From the NCBI GenBank assembly GCA_003151955.1, contig PLZB01000103.1, positions 1-36,782 of the forward strand: a stretch of 36,782 nucleotides of DNA. Reading direction: 5' to 3'. Shown here piece after piece: positions 30,198 through 36,782 of the stretch (position 1 is the first letter of the stretch; the number at the start of each line of letters is the position of its first letter). The translations under genes were made by a program, and so were the position numbers. Below the pieces are notes generated by a model that did no database searches, was not told where the DNA came from, and saw nothing but the letters and a program-made list of their open reading frames with translations. The DNA comes from Acidimicrobiaceae bacterium (lineage in GTDB: Bacteria > Actinomycetota > Acidimicrobiia > Acidimicrobiales > UBA8190).

Positions 30198-32549
30198 TCA
30201 GGAGGCGGATCCGTGGGGCTGCCACGCGCTGAGGAAGTCGCTGATGGACTCGGCGGCGAGCGGTTCGGAGACGAGGAAGCCCTGACCCCGCAGGCAGCGG
30301 GCGCTCTGGAGCACCTCGAGCTGGACCCGGTCCTCGATCCCCTCGGCCAAGGTGTCGATCCCGAGCGCCTCGCCGAGCTCGATGAAGCTCTTGATGATGA
30401 TGCTGGCCTCCTTCGAGCCGAGGAGCGCGGAGATGAAGGTCCGGTCGATCTTCAGCTCGTCGACGGAGAATTTCCGGAGCCGGGCCAGGGAGGAATTGCC
30501 GGTGCCGAAGTCGTCGAGGGCGATCCGGACGCCGAGGTCCTTGAGCTGGCGGAGCCGGGCGACGCCGCCGGCCGGGTCGCTCATGAGAGTGCTCTCCGTG
30601 ATCTCGATGACCAGGGAGGTCGGATCACAGTCACTGGCAGCGATGGCCCGGGCCACGTCACCGACCAGGCAGTCGGAGTCGAAATGAGCGGCTGAGATGT
30701 TGATCGACATGACCAGCCGGTGGCCCTGGTGCGCCCAGTCCACGAGCTGTCGGCAGGCCTTCTCCAGAACCCAGCGGCCGACGTCGAGGATCAGGCCGCT
30801 CGCCTCGAGGTCGGGAACGAATTGGTCGGGTGGGACGACCCCCCGGGAAGGGTGATGCCACCGGACGAGGGCCTCGATGCCGTAGACGGAGACGGATTCG
30901 AGATCGAACAGGGGTTGGTACTCGAGGAAGAATTCGCCGCTGTCGACGGCCCGCTGGAGGTCCGTCTCGTGGAGGAGCCGATCGACGACGGCCGACTGCA
31001 TGGCCGGGGCGAACAGGGCGCTGCGGTTCTTTCCGGCCCGCTTGGCCTGGTAGAGGGCGATGTCGGCGTCGCGGAGCAGGTCGTACGGAGTCTCCCGGCT
31101 GCCGGTGGCGATGCCGACACTGGCCGTGACCACCATCGGGGTGGTCCCGGGCCCGAGCAGGAAAGGATCTTGGAGGGCACTGAGCAGCACGTCAGCGACC
31201 CGCTCCGGCTCGTCGCCCTGGAACGGCCCCTCGAGGAGGACGACGAACTCGTCACCACCCATCCGGCCGACGGTGTCGGTCTCCCGGACCGAGGCCACCA
31301 GACGTGTCGCCACCTCGACCAGGAGGGCGTCGCCGGCCTGATGGCCGAGCGAGTCGTTCACGTCCTTGAAGTCGTCGAGGTCGATGAACAGGATGGCCGA
31401 CTCCTGTCGGTGACGCCGGGACCGGGCCAGCATCTGGTCGGCTCGGTCGAGGATCAGGGTCCGGTTGGCCAGACCGGTGAGGGGGTCGTGGAAGGCGCTG
31501 AAGGCCAACTGGGCCTCGGCGGCCTTCCGTTGGGTGATGTCCCTGAGGTTGACGACGAACCCGTTGACCGCCGGGTTCTCCCTGAGGTCGCTGATCACGG
31601 CCTCGACGTCCCGGACGATGGCGCCACCGCCGACCATGGACATGCGGAACTCTGAATTGATCACCTCCTCCGTCCCCAGGCGGCCGGCCACCTCCGTCGC
31701 CACCTTCTCCAGGTCGTCGGGGTGCACCATGCCGAGGAGGTCCATCCCGATGAGGGCCTCCGGGGGGCATCCCAGGAGCTGCTCACAGGCCGGACTGACG
31801 TAGACCACCTGCTGGCCGTCGGCGCTGATCAGCATGGTGGTGTCCGAGACGTGCTGGACCAGGGACCGGAACCGCTCCTCGCTGCTCTCGAGGCGTTCTG
31901 CCGCGGCCGAGATCTCCTCGGCGGCGAAGACCGTGAGCCGCACGATGACCAGGTAGACGAAGACGGCGAGGACGGCGATGCCCGCCGCGTCGAGCGCCGG
32001 CAGCTTGGAGGGGACGAGGTGTAGGCCGATCCCGACCTGGGCCGCCACGACCAGGGTGCAGTCGATGGCGACACCAACCTTCCACAGGGCAGATCCGTAG
32101 AGGATGATGACCACGACGGCGTTGACGGCGAAGGCCGTGATCAAGATCGGACCCCAGCCCGTCAGGTAGACGACGACCACGGTCGACAACGACGTCCCCA
32201 CCATCTGGATCAACCGTTGGCGGCGCGTCGGGTGGGCCACGATCCAGGAGGGTGCTGCCACGGCGAAGACGGCGATGGCCCCGGGGATGGCCAGGTAGAG
32301 CCACAGCGGTTCCCTGGACACCACGTGCAGCGCCCGCATAAGCACCAGGAGCCCGAACGTGCCACCCACGGTCACGGGGAAGGCGATCCTCATGAACCTG
32401 GTCCGGTCGGCCTCCCGCCCCTCGGCCAGCATCAAGCCCGAAAACGCCTGCTCGGACCGGTCAGGCTTCTGGCCGACCCGAGCCACCGTGAGGCGGCGGG
32501 TCGTCCCCGCGATGTGGAACTCGTCGCCGACCGGCTGTTCCCCCGTCAC
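30198..32549 (-). CDS. Membrane PAS-GGDEF-EAL cyclic-di-GMP enzyme
   Basis: 783 residues, GTG start after GGGGGTGGGG. Order: cytoplasmic N-terminus (1-52); about six transmembrane helices (54-210); a PAS domain (about 224-345, VYVSPACEQLLGCPPEALIG); a GGDEF domain (350-515) with intact GGDEF at 431-435 and an RETD inhibitory site at 422-425; an EAL domain (525-775) with EAL at 559-561, SINISAAHF, VIEITEST, ALDDFGTGNSS, DELKIDRTF and AEGIE, so the catalytic metal ligands are present. It could both make and break cyclic di-GMP; the balance would depend on the PAS or membrane signal. Its codon use is slightly less GC-biased than the core genes. Confidence 0.93.
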   Translation of the reverse strand: MTGEQPVGDEFHIAGTTRRLTVARVGQKPDRSEQAFSGLMLAEGREADRTRFMRIAFPVTVGGTFGLLVLMRALHVVSREPLWLYLAIPGAIAVFAVAAPSWIVAHPTRRQRLIQMVGTSLSTVVVVYLTGWGPILITAFAVNAVVVIILYGSALWKVGVAIDCTLVVAAQVGIGLHLVPSKLPALDAAGIAVLAVFVYLVIVRLTVFAAEEISAAAERLESSEERFRSLVQHVSDTTMLISADGQQVVYVSPACEQLLGCPPEALIGMDLLGMVHPDDLEKVATEVAGRLGTEEVINSEFRMSMVGGGAIVRDVEAVISDLRENPAVNGFVVNLRDITQRKAAEAQLAFSAFHDPLTGLANRTLILDRADQMLARSRRHRQESAILFIDLDDFKDVNDSLGHQAGDALLVEVATRLVASVRETDTVGRMGGDEFVVLLEGPFQGDEPERVADVLLSALQDPFLLGPGTTPMVVTASVGIATGSRETPYDLLRDADIALYQAKRAGKNRSALFAPAMQSAVVDRLLHETDLQRAVDSGEFFLEYQPLFDLESVSVYGIEALVRWHHPSRGVVPPDQFVPDLEASGLILDVGRWVLEKACRQLVDWAHQGHRLVMSINISAAHFDSDCLVGDVARAIAASDCDPTSLVIEITESTLMSDPAGGVARLRQLKDLGVRIALDDFGTGNSSLARLRKFSVDELKIDRTFISALLGSKEASIIIKSFIELGEALGIDTLAEGIEDRVQLEVLQSARCLRGQGFLVSEPLAAESISDFLSAWQPHGSAS

Positions 32550-33076
32550 GCCCCACCCCCAGACGAATATCGGCGTCTAGAACGCCCCCCTTGAGCCCTG
32601 CCCGGCGACTGGCTACCCAGCGCCCGGGGCCCGGAAGAACGGGCAGGGCCATGGTGCCGGCCACGGCCAGGAGCGCTAGAGGCCAAGCGACCCCACCGGT
32701 CGTCAGCGGTCCGGGAAGGTATCTGTGGCGGTGACTGTCCGCATGCCCTTCGAGCGGGCGACTTCCTCCTGGCCGCAGATGATGAACTCGACGGTCTCCG
32801 GGTAGGCGGGACGCCTGGCCGAGCAGGGTGTCGTCTTCCGGGTCCAGGTAGGCCAGTACGAGTACACCGCCCCCGGAGTTCCACGACTACCTCCAACGAC
32901 GGGCCGTCCGGATGGCCGAACGGGGTCGCTGAGGCGCACAGGCCGCCTCGAAAGCCGAGGTGGCCCGGGCCCATGGGCGCCGTCTTCTGGAGCCCAGCTG
33001 AGCTCTCCCAAGCCCCATGGCAAAATATCCCGGGCAACACCGCCGCCCTCCTGAACCCGACAACCCTCTGACGTTG
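32550..33076. other. Region of broken reading frames, no intact gene
   Basis: About 530 bases without a convincing gene. On the minus strand near 32703-32890 coding-like pieces occur in two frames: LVLAYLDPEDDTLLGQAS in one and ETVEFIICGQEEVARSKGM in another, as if a gene had lost its frame. A competing forward reading (EFHDYLQRRAVRMAERGR ending in TGA at about 32931) looks equally coding-like. I regard the stretch as decayed DNA of unknown origin next to the tRNA remnant. Confidence 0.35.
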
Positions 33077-33113
33077 TGCGCCCCTCGCGATTCGAACCCG
33101 AAACCTGCGGATT
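33077..33113 (-). other. tRNA 3'-half remnant, possible integration (att) scar
   Basis: The minus strand reads AATCCGCAGGTTTCGGG, then TTCGAAT, then CGCGAGGGGCGCA. This fits a tRNA from just after the anticodon: the 3' anticodon-stem strand, an AGGTT variable loop, a T-arm with canonical TTCGAAT loop (TCGGG/CGCGA, four of five pairs), a 3' acceptor strand GGGGCGC and discriminator A. The 5' half is absent: no matching GCGCCCC, D-arm or anticodon stem lies upstream. Integrative elements that use tRNA genes leave such 3' fragments at one end. Confidence 0.45.
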
Positions 33114-33270
33114 GGTTCTGGGGGGTCCGTCGGGGTGCGGGGGTGTTCGTTTTCCAGGTCACAGGGGTGAGGCTGTCCGAAGGCGTTCGGTCCGGTCCGT
33201 CAGAATCCGGCGCTGTGGCTACATCCGGGGCTACATGGCCGCCGGCCAGCCCGGGGGGTCCGTCTCCAAC
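33114..33270. other. Intergenic DNA, nothing recognised
   Basis: Short spacer between the tRNA remnant and the end of the lipoprotein gene. No frame, repeat or promoter is supported. Confidence 0.3.
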
Positions 33271-33720
33271 CTATGGGCACAAGGATCCGTTCGCGGTCAG
33301 GAGGACGTTGATTTCGATCTGGCTCGTTCCGCTGCCGCTCGACGCTGTCGTAAGGCTCAGTGCCGAACCTCCGCTCTGCCACTGCCAGCTCTCACCGCTG
33401 CTGTGGAAGAAGTTGAGGTTCGGGCATGCTGAGTTCGAAGGGCTGGACCAGGTCCAATTGCGCCAGGCCTGTCCCCGGGCCAAGTGGCCGTTGTACCAGT
33501 CGTCGAGTGTTCCGATGCTGGAGGCCACCTCGTACTTGGCGCCAGAGGCGCCTCCGTTCTTGCCCTGGCCGGCGAGGACGGCTTGTTCAGGGACGGGAAG
33601 CCCCTCGACCATCGAAGCCTTGGCCTTGCCGAGTGGGACGCTGGCACCGGCGTCGGCGCATCCGGCGATCAGGATCAATGTCGAGAATGTGCCCGCTGCG
33701 CGCGCCAGACTCTGCCTCAC
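33271..33720 (-). CDS. Putative lipoprotein, unknown function
   Basis: 149 residues from the GTG at 33720 (another GTG lies nine bases upstream); the ribosome-binding site is weak. The N-terminus RQSLARAAGTFSTLILIAGC is a lipoprotein signal with a good lipobox (IAGC, cysteine at about 21). The mature part reads KYEVASSIGTLDDWYNGHLA, then WRNWTWSSPSNSACPNLNFF and QIEINVLLTANGSLCP, beta-rich with Trp and Ser, and two cysteines that may pair. I do not recognise the family. Lower GC than the core suggests acquired DNA, in keeping with the flanking toxin-antitoxin genes. Confidence 0.6.
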   Translation of the reverse strand: MRQSLARAAGTFSTLILIAGCADAGASVPLGKAKASMVEGLPVPEQAVLAGQGKNGGASGAKYEVASSIGTLDDWYNGHLARGQAWRNWTWSSPSNSACPNLNFFHSSGESWQWQSGGSALSLTTASSGSGTSQIEINVLLTANGSLCP

Positions 33721-33793
33721 GCCGGGCACTCTGGCATCGGGTATTCGGGGAATCGCCGGCAATGCCGAATCCTGATGGTCACTGGATTGCTGG

Positions 33794-34255
33794 TCATGTC
33801 CTGCGGGTCGGGGCCTTGTGTCGAGCACCTCGCAGGAGCGTTCGGGCGCGGTCCACCAGCTCGTTGACGGTCTCTTGGTCGAGTGTCGGCGGCTGCTCGT
33901 CGTCGTCGCAGCAGGGAGGCTTCCGGCGGCGTTGGTCAGCAGGCGGCCGCACGCCGGCGAGGCGATAGAGCTCCTCGTAGACGTCGAGGCCGGGATCGTC
34001 GGCGCGGTGGGAGCCGACCAGCAGGACCCACGCCCGCTCCTCACTCTCGAATGCGACCACCACCCGGTCCGCAGCTCGAAGGTGTCTGACGCAGAGCCGC
34101 TCCAGGGGATCCGGCCCGGTGACCCGATAGGCGAGGGCGGCGCAGCCCCGTCGGGCCAGATCGTCGAGGAACGTCTGGTATGCCCGTGCGGCCGGGCCCC
34201 GGAGCCGAGCGGCTTGCACGGCGGCCAGCGGGGTTTCGAGGACCTCGACTGGCAC
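33794..34255 (-). CDS. RelE-like toxin of a toxin-antitoxin pair
   Basis: 153 residues, GTG start two bases after the antitoxin stop codon. The first 95 residues fit a compact RelE/ParE-type fold: a helical pair (ARAYQTFLDDLARRGCAALA), then RLCVRHLRAADRVVVAFESE and RAWVLLVGSHRADDPGLDVY, where a basic residue, the central strand V-x-x-A-F and the G-x-H segment follow the RelE pattern. A C-terminal extension of about 55 residues with CCDDDE and a basic tail is unusual. RelE toxins cut mRNA on the ribosome; whether this one does is an inference. The antitoxin gene upstream supports the call. Confidence 0.6.
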   Translation of the reverse strand: MPVEVLETPLAAVQAARLRGPAARAYQTFLDDLARRGCAALAYRVTGPDPLERLCVRHLRAADRVVVAFESEERAWVLLVGSHRADDPGLDVYEELYRLAGVRPPADQRRRKPPCCDDDEQPPTLDQETVNELVDRARTLLRGARHKAPTRRT

Positions 34256-34257
34256 CG

Positions 34258-34719
34258 CTACGGCGTGGGAGGCGCGGGTCGCACGACCCGGCCCTCACCG
34301 TGGCGCATCTGGGCCAGGCTCTCGGACAGGTCTTGGCGTCCGGCCAGGGCGTCGTCGGCGAGCCGCCGGTAAACCTCGTCGAGCAGGCCCCTGGTCTTGC
34401 CGGCCCGGCGAAGATCGTCGACCAGATGGCTGACCTGGTGCAGCCGATCAGCGTCGAGTAACAACCGGGGCCGCTCCTGGACCACGGTCAGCACACCCTC
34501 AGCCGCCCAATCACGCACCGTCTTCTCCGTCAGGTGCAGGATGTCGGCCGCCACCACCGGGCGTACCGGAGCGGCTCCGGCCAGCTCATCCCGGACCACG
34601 CCGAGCAACTGGGCCCGCCTCGGATCCCGCTCCGGCAGCGAGGCGGCCACCTGCTCCAGCGTCTCGACGCGATCCAACAGCTGCCGGGTCTGCAGGGCTT
34701 CCACTGCCAGTGCTGCCAT
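34258..34719 (-). CDS. HTH antitoxin partner of the RelE-like toxin
   Basis: 153 residues from the ATG at 34719, seven bases after GGAAGGA (a GTG directly before it is an alternative). An N-terminal helical stretch (residues 1-50) is followed by a MerR-like helix-turn-helix, AADILHLTEKTVRDWAAEGV, a strand LTVVQERPRLLLDADRL, and a C-terminal helical part likely to neutralise the toxin. Antitoxins usually repress their own operon; an inverted repeat overlaps the likely -10 box TATACT (34749-34744) upstream. Toxin and antitoxin genes are two bases apart. Confidence 0.65.
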   Translation of the reverse strand: MAALAVEALQTRQLLDRVETLEQVAASLPERDPRRAQLLGVVRDELAGAAPVRPVVAADILHLTEKTVRDWAAEGVLTVVQERPRLLLDADRLHQVSHLVDDLRRAGKTRGLLDEVYRRLADDALAGRQDLSESLAQMRHGEGRVVRPAPPTP

Positions 34720-34743
34720 CACGGTCCTTCCCGTCGACTACCG

Positions 34744-34766
34744 AGTATAGCGGCGATTTTCGCTAT
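34744..34766 (-). promoter_or_regulatory. Promoter and operator of the HTH/RelE-like pair
   Basis: On the minus strand TATACT (34749-34744) is a good -10 box about 20 bases before the antitoxin leader. Overlapping it, ATAGCG (34747-34752) and CGCTAT (34761-34766) form a 6-bp inverted repeat with 8 bases between; GCGA/TCGC nests inside. This is the expected layout of an autoregulated toxin-antitoxin promoter. No clear -35 box was found. Confidence 0.5.
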
Positions 34767-34806
34767 TGGATCCGGATTCTGGGACCAATTCTGGACAAGC
34801 GTACCG

Positions 34807-34842
34807 TTCCATCCCATATGTGGGATGTTCTATGGGATGGAA
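34807..34842. repeat. 36-bp inverted repeat with perfect 12-bp arms
   Basis: TTCCATCCCATA (34807-34818) and TATGGGATGGAA (34831-34842) are exact reverse complements, separated by TGTGGGATGTTC, which adds a third GGGATG. The left arm and spacer form a second near-palindrome around CATCCCA/TGGGATG. It lies between the end of hipA (34890) and the antitoxin promoter. It may be an operator, a terminator of hipA, or a transposon/recombination site. Confidence 0.5.
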
Positions 34843-34889
34843 TTCGGTCCCGGAACGGGCCCGAACGCCGGCGGGTTGGCGTCCTGTCG

Positions 34890-36170
34890 TCAGGCGTCCA
34901 GCAGGGTGGCGCAACGCCGGGCGCGGACGGTGACGGCGTCGAGGAGCCGGGTGGGGAGCTCGCCGCCGATGGCCACCACCGAGGGGTCCGAACAGGCGTG
35001 GGCGAGGGCGGCTGGTGTCTGCTCGGCCATGCGGGCGATCCGGCCGACGAGTACCTCGGCGTCGATGCGCAGCTCGCGGGCGAGGACTTCCCAGGCGCCC
35101 CGCCCGATGGCGGACAGGCGGTACTGACCGCCGATCTTCATGGCCAGGTGGATCTTCGGTTCGTAGAACTCCGGGTAGGCGAGGGCGCTGGCGACGTCGT
35201 AGAGGGGGGCGAGTCGGACCTGGGGGCCGGACAGGAGGAGTGAGTAGTTCTTGGCGTGGGCGTCGGGGCCGGCGATGATCCAGTTGTAGGCGAGGGCGTC
35301 GACGAAGGTGACAACGGCGTCCTCGGCCTGGTCGTGGGGGAGCTGGGAGCGGAGGACCCGGACCACGTCGGCCGGTCCGGGCCCGCCTTCGTTCTGGTAC
35401 TTCTGCGAGGGGTGGACGGCCAGCGCCTGGCAGAGGTCCTCCTGGTGGATCCGGATGGCGGTGCCGTCCACGATGCGGCGGTCGTAGCGCTCGACGACGA
35501 TGGCACGCTCCTGGCCGAAGGCGGCGACGGTGGTGGACGCGACGCGGAGTCCCAGCTGGCGGGCGGCACGGAGGCAGAGATGCTCGTTCAGGTCGTGGTC
35601 GTCGAGGGCGGCGATGGCGGGTTTGAGGATGTGGGTCGTGGCCAGTCGACCGGTTGGTCGACCCCAGCGGGTCCCGTCATGGAAGAGGGCGATCTTGGCC
35701 TGGGCTCCGGCCAGGCTCCACCGCCATTCGGCGCCCCCGCCGTGCCAGGCGGTCTGGTCCTGCCGGACGGCACGAAGGAGCCCGGCCACCTCGGCCTCGT
35801 CGAGCCATTCGACATCCCCGCTGTCATTCGGGCTTTCGCCCGGATGCCCTGGCGGGACGATGCTCATGGCGCCCGGGAGGTCCTCGCCGACGGCGGCGAG
35901 GATGCCGAACAGGTTCGTGGCCGAGACGCCGATGTCGCGGGCCCAGCGTCGTACGACGGCATCGTTGTCGGGAAGGAGTCCCCACAGGAACGGTTCGACG
36001 ACCCGGGGAGGATGGTCCCGGGCCGTCAGCGGCATCGACACCGAGAGGGGAGTGGCGTCATCCCGGGCCTGCCAACCGACGTCGTAGGAGAAGGTGATCC
36101 GTCCCGAGGATCGGGTCAGCGTCCCGACGTCCCCGTCGGCGCAACCGACGTCGAGCACCTCCGCGGTCAC
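34890..36170 (-). CDS. hipA: HipA-like serine/threonine kinase toxin
   Basis: 426 residues. GTG start overlapping the hipB stop (GTGA), supported by the typical start of the HipA N-terminal domain. That domain ends in VEPFLWGLLPDNDAVV. Kinase motifs: WRWSLAGAQAKIALF (phosphate-binding loop with serine), THILKPA (ATP-anchoring lysine), CLRAARQLGLRVA, VVERYDRR, the catalytic loop IIAGPDAHAKNYSLLL (aspartate, usually NxDxHxKN), and LAPLYDVASAL (metal-binding aspartate). All catalytic residues are present. Known HipA toxins phosphorylate glutamyl-tRNA synthetase and cause growth arrest and persistence. The protein should be held in check by HipB. Confidence 0.92.
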   Translation of the reverse strand: MTAEVLDVGCADGDVGTLTRSSGRITFSYDVGWQARDDATPLSVSMPLTARDHPPRVVEPFLWGLLPDNDAVVRRWARDIGVSATNLFGILAAVGEDLPGAMSIVPPGHPGESPNDSGDVEWLDEAEVAGLLRAVRQDQTAWHGGGAEWRWSLAGAQAKIALFHDGTRWGRPTGRLATTHILKPAIAALDDHDLNEHLCLRAARQLGLRVASTTVAAFGQERAIVVERYDRRIVDGTAIRIHQEDLCQALAVHPSQKYQNEGGPGPADVVRVLRSQLPHDQAEDAVVTFVDALAYNWIIAGPDAHAKNYSLLLSGPQVRLAPLYDVASALAYPEFYEPKIHLAMKIGGQYRLSAIGRGAWEVLARELRIDAEVLVGRIARMAEQTPAALAHACSDPSVVAIGGELPTRLLDAVTVRARRCATLLDA

Positions 36171-36439
36171 GGTGCTTCCCGGTCGTACGCCGCGAGGATC
36201 TGGTCGAGGTCGACCCCGCCGGGCGTCTCGCCTGCCGGGTCGACGGTGACGGCGAGCCCGAGCGCGTCGAGGGTACGGAGGACCAACCCGATCTCGGCGG
36301 TCGTCTTGCCAGCCTCGAGGGCAGCGAGCCAGCGCCGGCTGACCCCGGCGCGATCGGCCAGAGCCGTCTGGGTCATCCCGACGGCACCCCTGCGGTCGCG
36401 TACCATCGCACCGAGGTCGCTCGCCTTCCGGATGCGCAC
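36167..36439 (-). CDS. hipB: HipB-like XRE-family antitoxin
   Basis: 90 residues, GTG start after AAAGGGG. A Cro/C1-type helix-turn-helix covers residues 8-60: GAMVRDRRGAVGMTQTALAD, RAGVSRRWLAALEAGKTTAE, IGLVLRTLDALGLAVTV. A short tail (GVDLDQILAAYDREAP) is like the HipB C-terminal segment that contacts HipA. It represses its own operon and neutralises HipA. The stop overlaps the hipA start by 4 nt. Confidence 0.9.
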   Translation of the reverse strand: MRIRKASDLGAMVRDRRGAVGMTQTALADRAGVSRRWLAALEAGKTTAEIGLVLRTLDALGLAVTVDPAGETPGGVDLDQILAAYDREAP

Positions 36440-36455
36440 CGTCCGCCCCTTTCAG

Positions 36456-36516
36456 TTGTGCATGCTCGTACCCATCATACAACATGCATGTACGTGCTCA
36501 ATCGCAATTGTGCATG
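36456..36516 (-). promoter_or_regulatory. hipBA promoter with three operator-like elements
   Basis: On the minus strand TTGAGC (36501-36496) and TATGAT (36479-36474), 16 bases apart, make a good promoter; transcription would begin near 36467, about 28 nt before hipB. Two forward direct copies of TTGTGCATG (36456-36464 and 36508-36516) flank it, and a perfect ACATGCATGT palindrome (36482-36491) lies in the spacer. All three share GCATG, suggesting cooperative HipB binding over the promoter. Confidence 0.6.
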
Positions 36517-36621
36517 ACCGTTCCCACTTCCTGCGGGGTGACTCACTAGCGCTCCTGAGCGACGGCGAGCGCCGGGGTTCTGAAAACGAAGGTTCCCTGT
36601 ACGACCGCTGAGAGCAGGGCC
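36517..36621. other. Intergenic DNA upstream of hipBA
   Basis: No gene or clear signal found in this short stretch between the hip promoter and the possible right-edge frame. Confidence 0.3.
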
Positions 36622-36782
36622 GTGGAGGTCGGCGGCAGGCTCCGGATTCGCCTTCTCGGCTGTCGGGGGACCGTGGCGGCGGCGCCGGTCGTTGTCGACC
36701 TTGCGGCTGGCCTCCTGTCAGACCAGAACATAGTTGTTACGTTCTTCCTGAAGGAGGCTCAGACCTCCGGTAGTGCTTTCGT
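36622..36782 (+). CDS. Possible partial reading frame at the right edge
   Basis: From a GTG at 36622 a frame stays open to the end of the window (53 codons): VEVGGRLRIRLLGCRGTVA, AAPVVVDLAAGLLSDQNIVV, TFFLKEAQTSGSAF. AGCAGGG lies a few bases before the GTG. Codon bias is weak and there is no recognisable domain, so it may be chance. Confidence 0.2.
   Translation, partial: MEVGGRLRIRLLGCRGTVAAAPVVVDLAAGLLSDQNIVVTFFLKEAQTSGSAF

Noticed and set aside
36546..36731. A 61-codon minus-strand frame upstream of hipB
   Set aside because: Arg/Thr-rich composition typical of a chance frame, with no supporting signal.
1..36782. CRISPR arrays, complete insertion sequences, rRNA and complete tRNA genes
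   Set aside because: Looked for by eye; no regularly spaced repeats, no intact transposase, no rRNA-like sequence and no full cloverleaf were seen.

Overview
The window is very GC-rich (visibly about 70% or more across most genes, strong G/C bias at third codon positions). It carries typical Actinomycetota genes: a resuscitation-promoting factor behind a cyclic-di-AMP-type leader, an ECF sigma factor, a DUF4193-type zinc ribbon, an F420-type luciferase-like oxidoreductase and many GTG starts. I infer an actinobacterium, perhaps Acidimicrobiia-like; the class is a guess. No rRNA, complete tRNA or CRISPR array was seen.

Layout. 1-1660 is an atypical, lower-GC left edge with an amber-interrupted winged-helix frame, a small membrane protein and non-coding DNA. 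1662-9477 is core: a propeller-like protein, an LLM oxidoreductase coupled to a TSUP permease, a small zinc ribbon, then pstSCAB behind a near-consensus promoter, and an Rrf2-type regulator. 9502-12195 is a decay zone: a shortened DUF4240 gene, a BrkB/YihY membrane protein, a ferritin-like N-terminal remnant, a glycine-zipper protein, a tyrosine-integrase fragment and a BNR-repeat fragment. 12196-18820 is a co-directional minus-strand run: a duplicated membrane protein, a TAP-like lipoprotein hydrolase, a VOC protein, a nitrilase-family amidase, an alpha/beta hydrolase, and cobalt-type nitrile hydratase beta, alpha and accessory genes. Together these could turn nitriles into amides and then acids.

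19098-29909 holds a second alpha/beta hydrolase, an ECF sigma factor coupled to a membrane protein whose outer part resembles the SecD P1 domain (the most unusual pair in the window), an Rpf lytic enzyme with a long leader, a zinc ribbon, a GNAT protein, SurE, an aldose-1-epimerase-like protein, a DUF4265 protein, a membrane diguanylate cyclase and a coiled-coil protein. 30198-32549 is a PAS-GGDEF-EAL protein.

32550-36782 looks like an island edge: broken frames, a tRNA 3'-half remnant that may be an attachment-site scar, a lipoprotein, an HTH/RelE-like toxin-antitoxin pair, a hipBA module and several inverted repeats typical of autoregulated operators.
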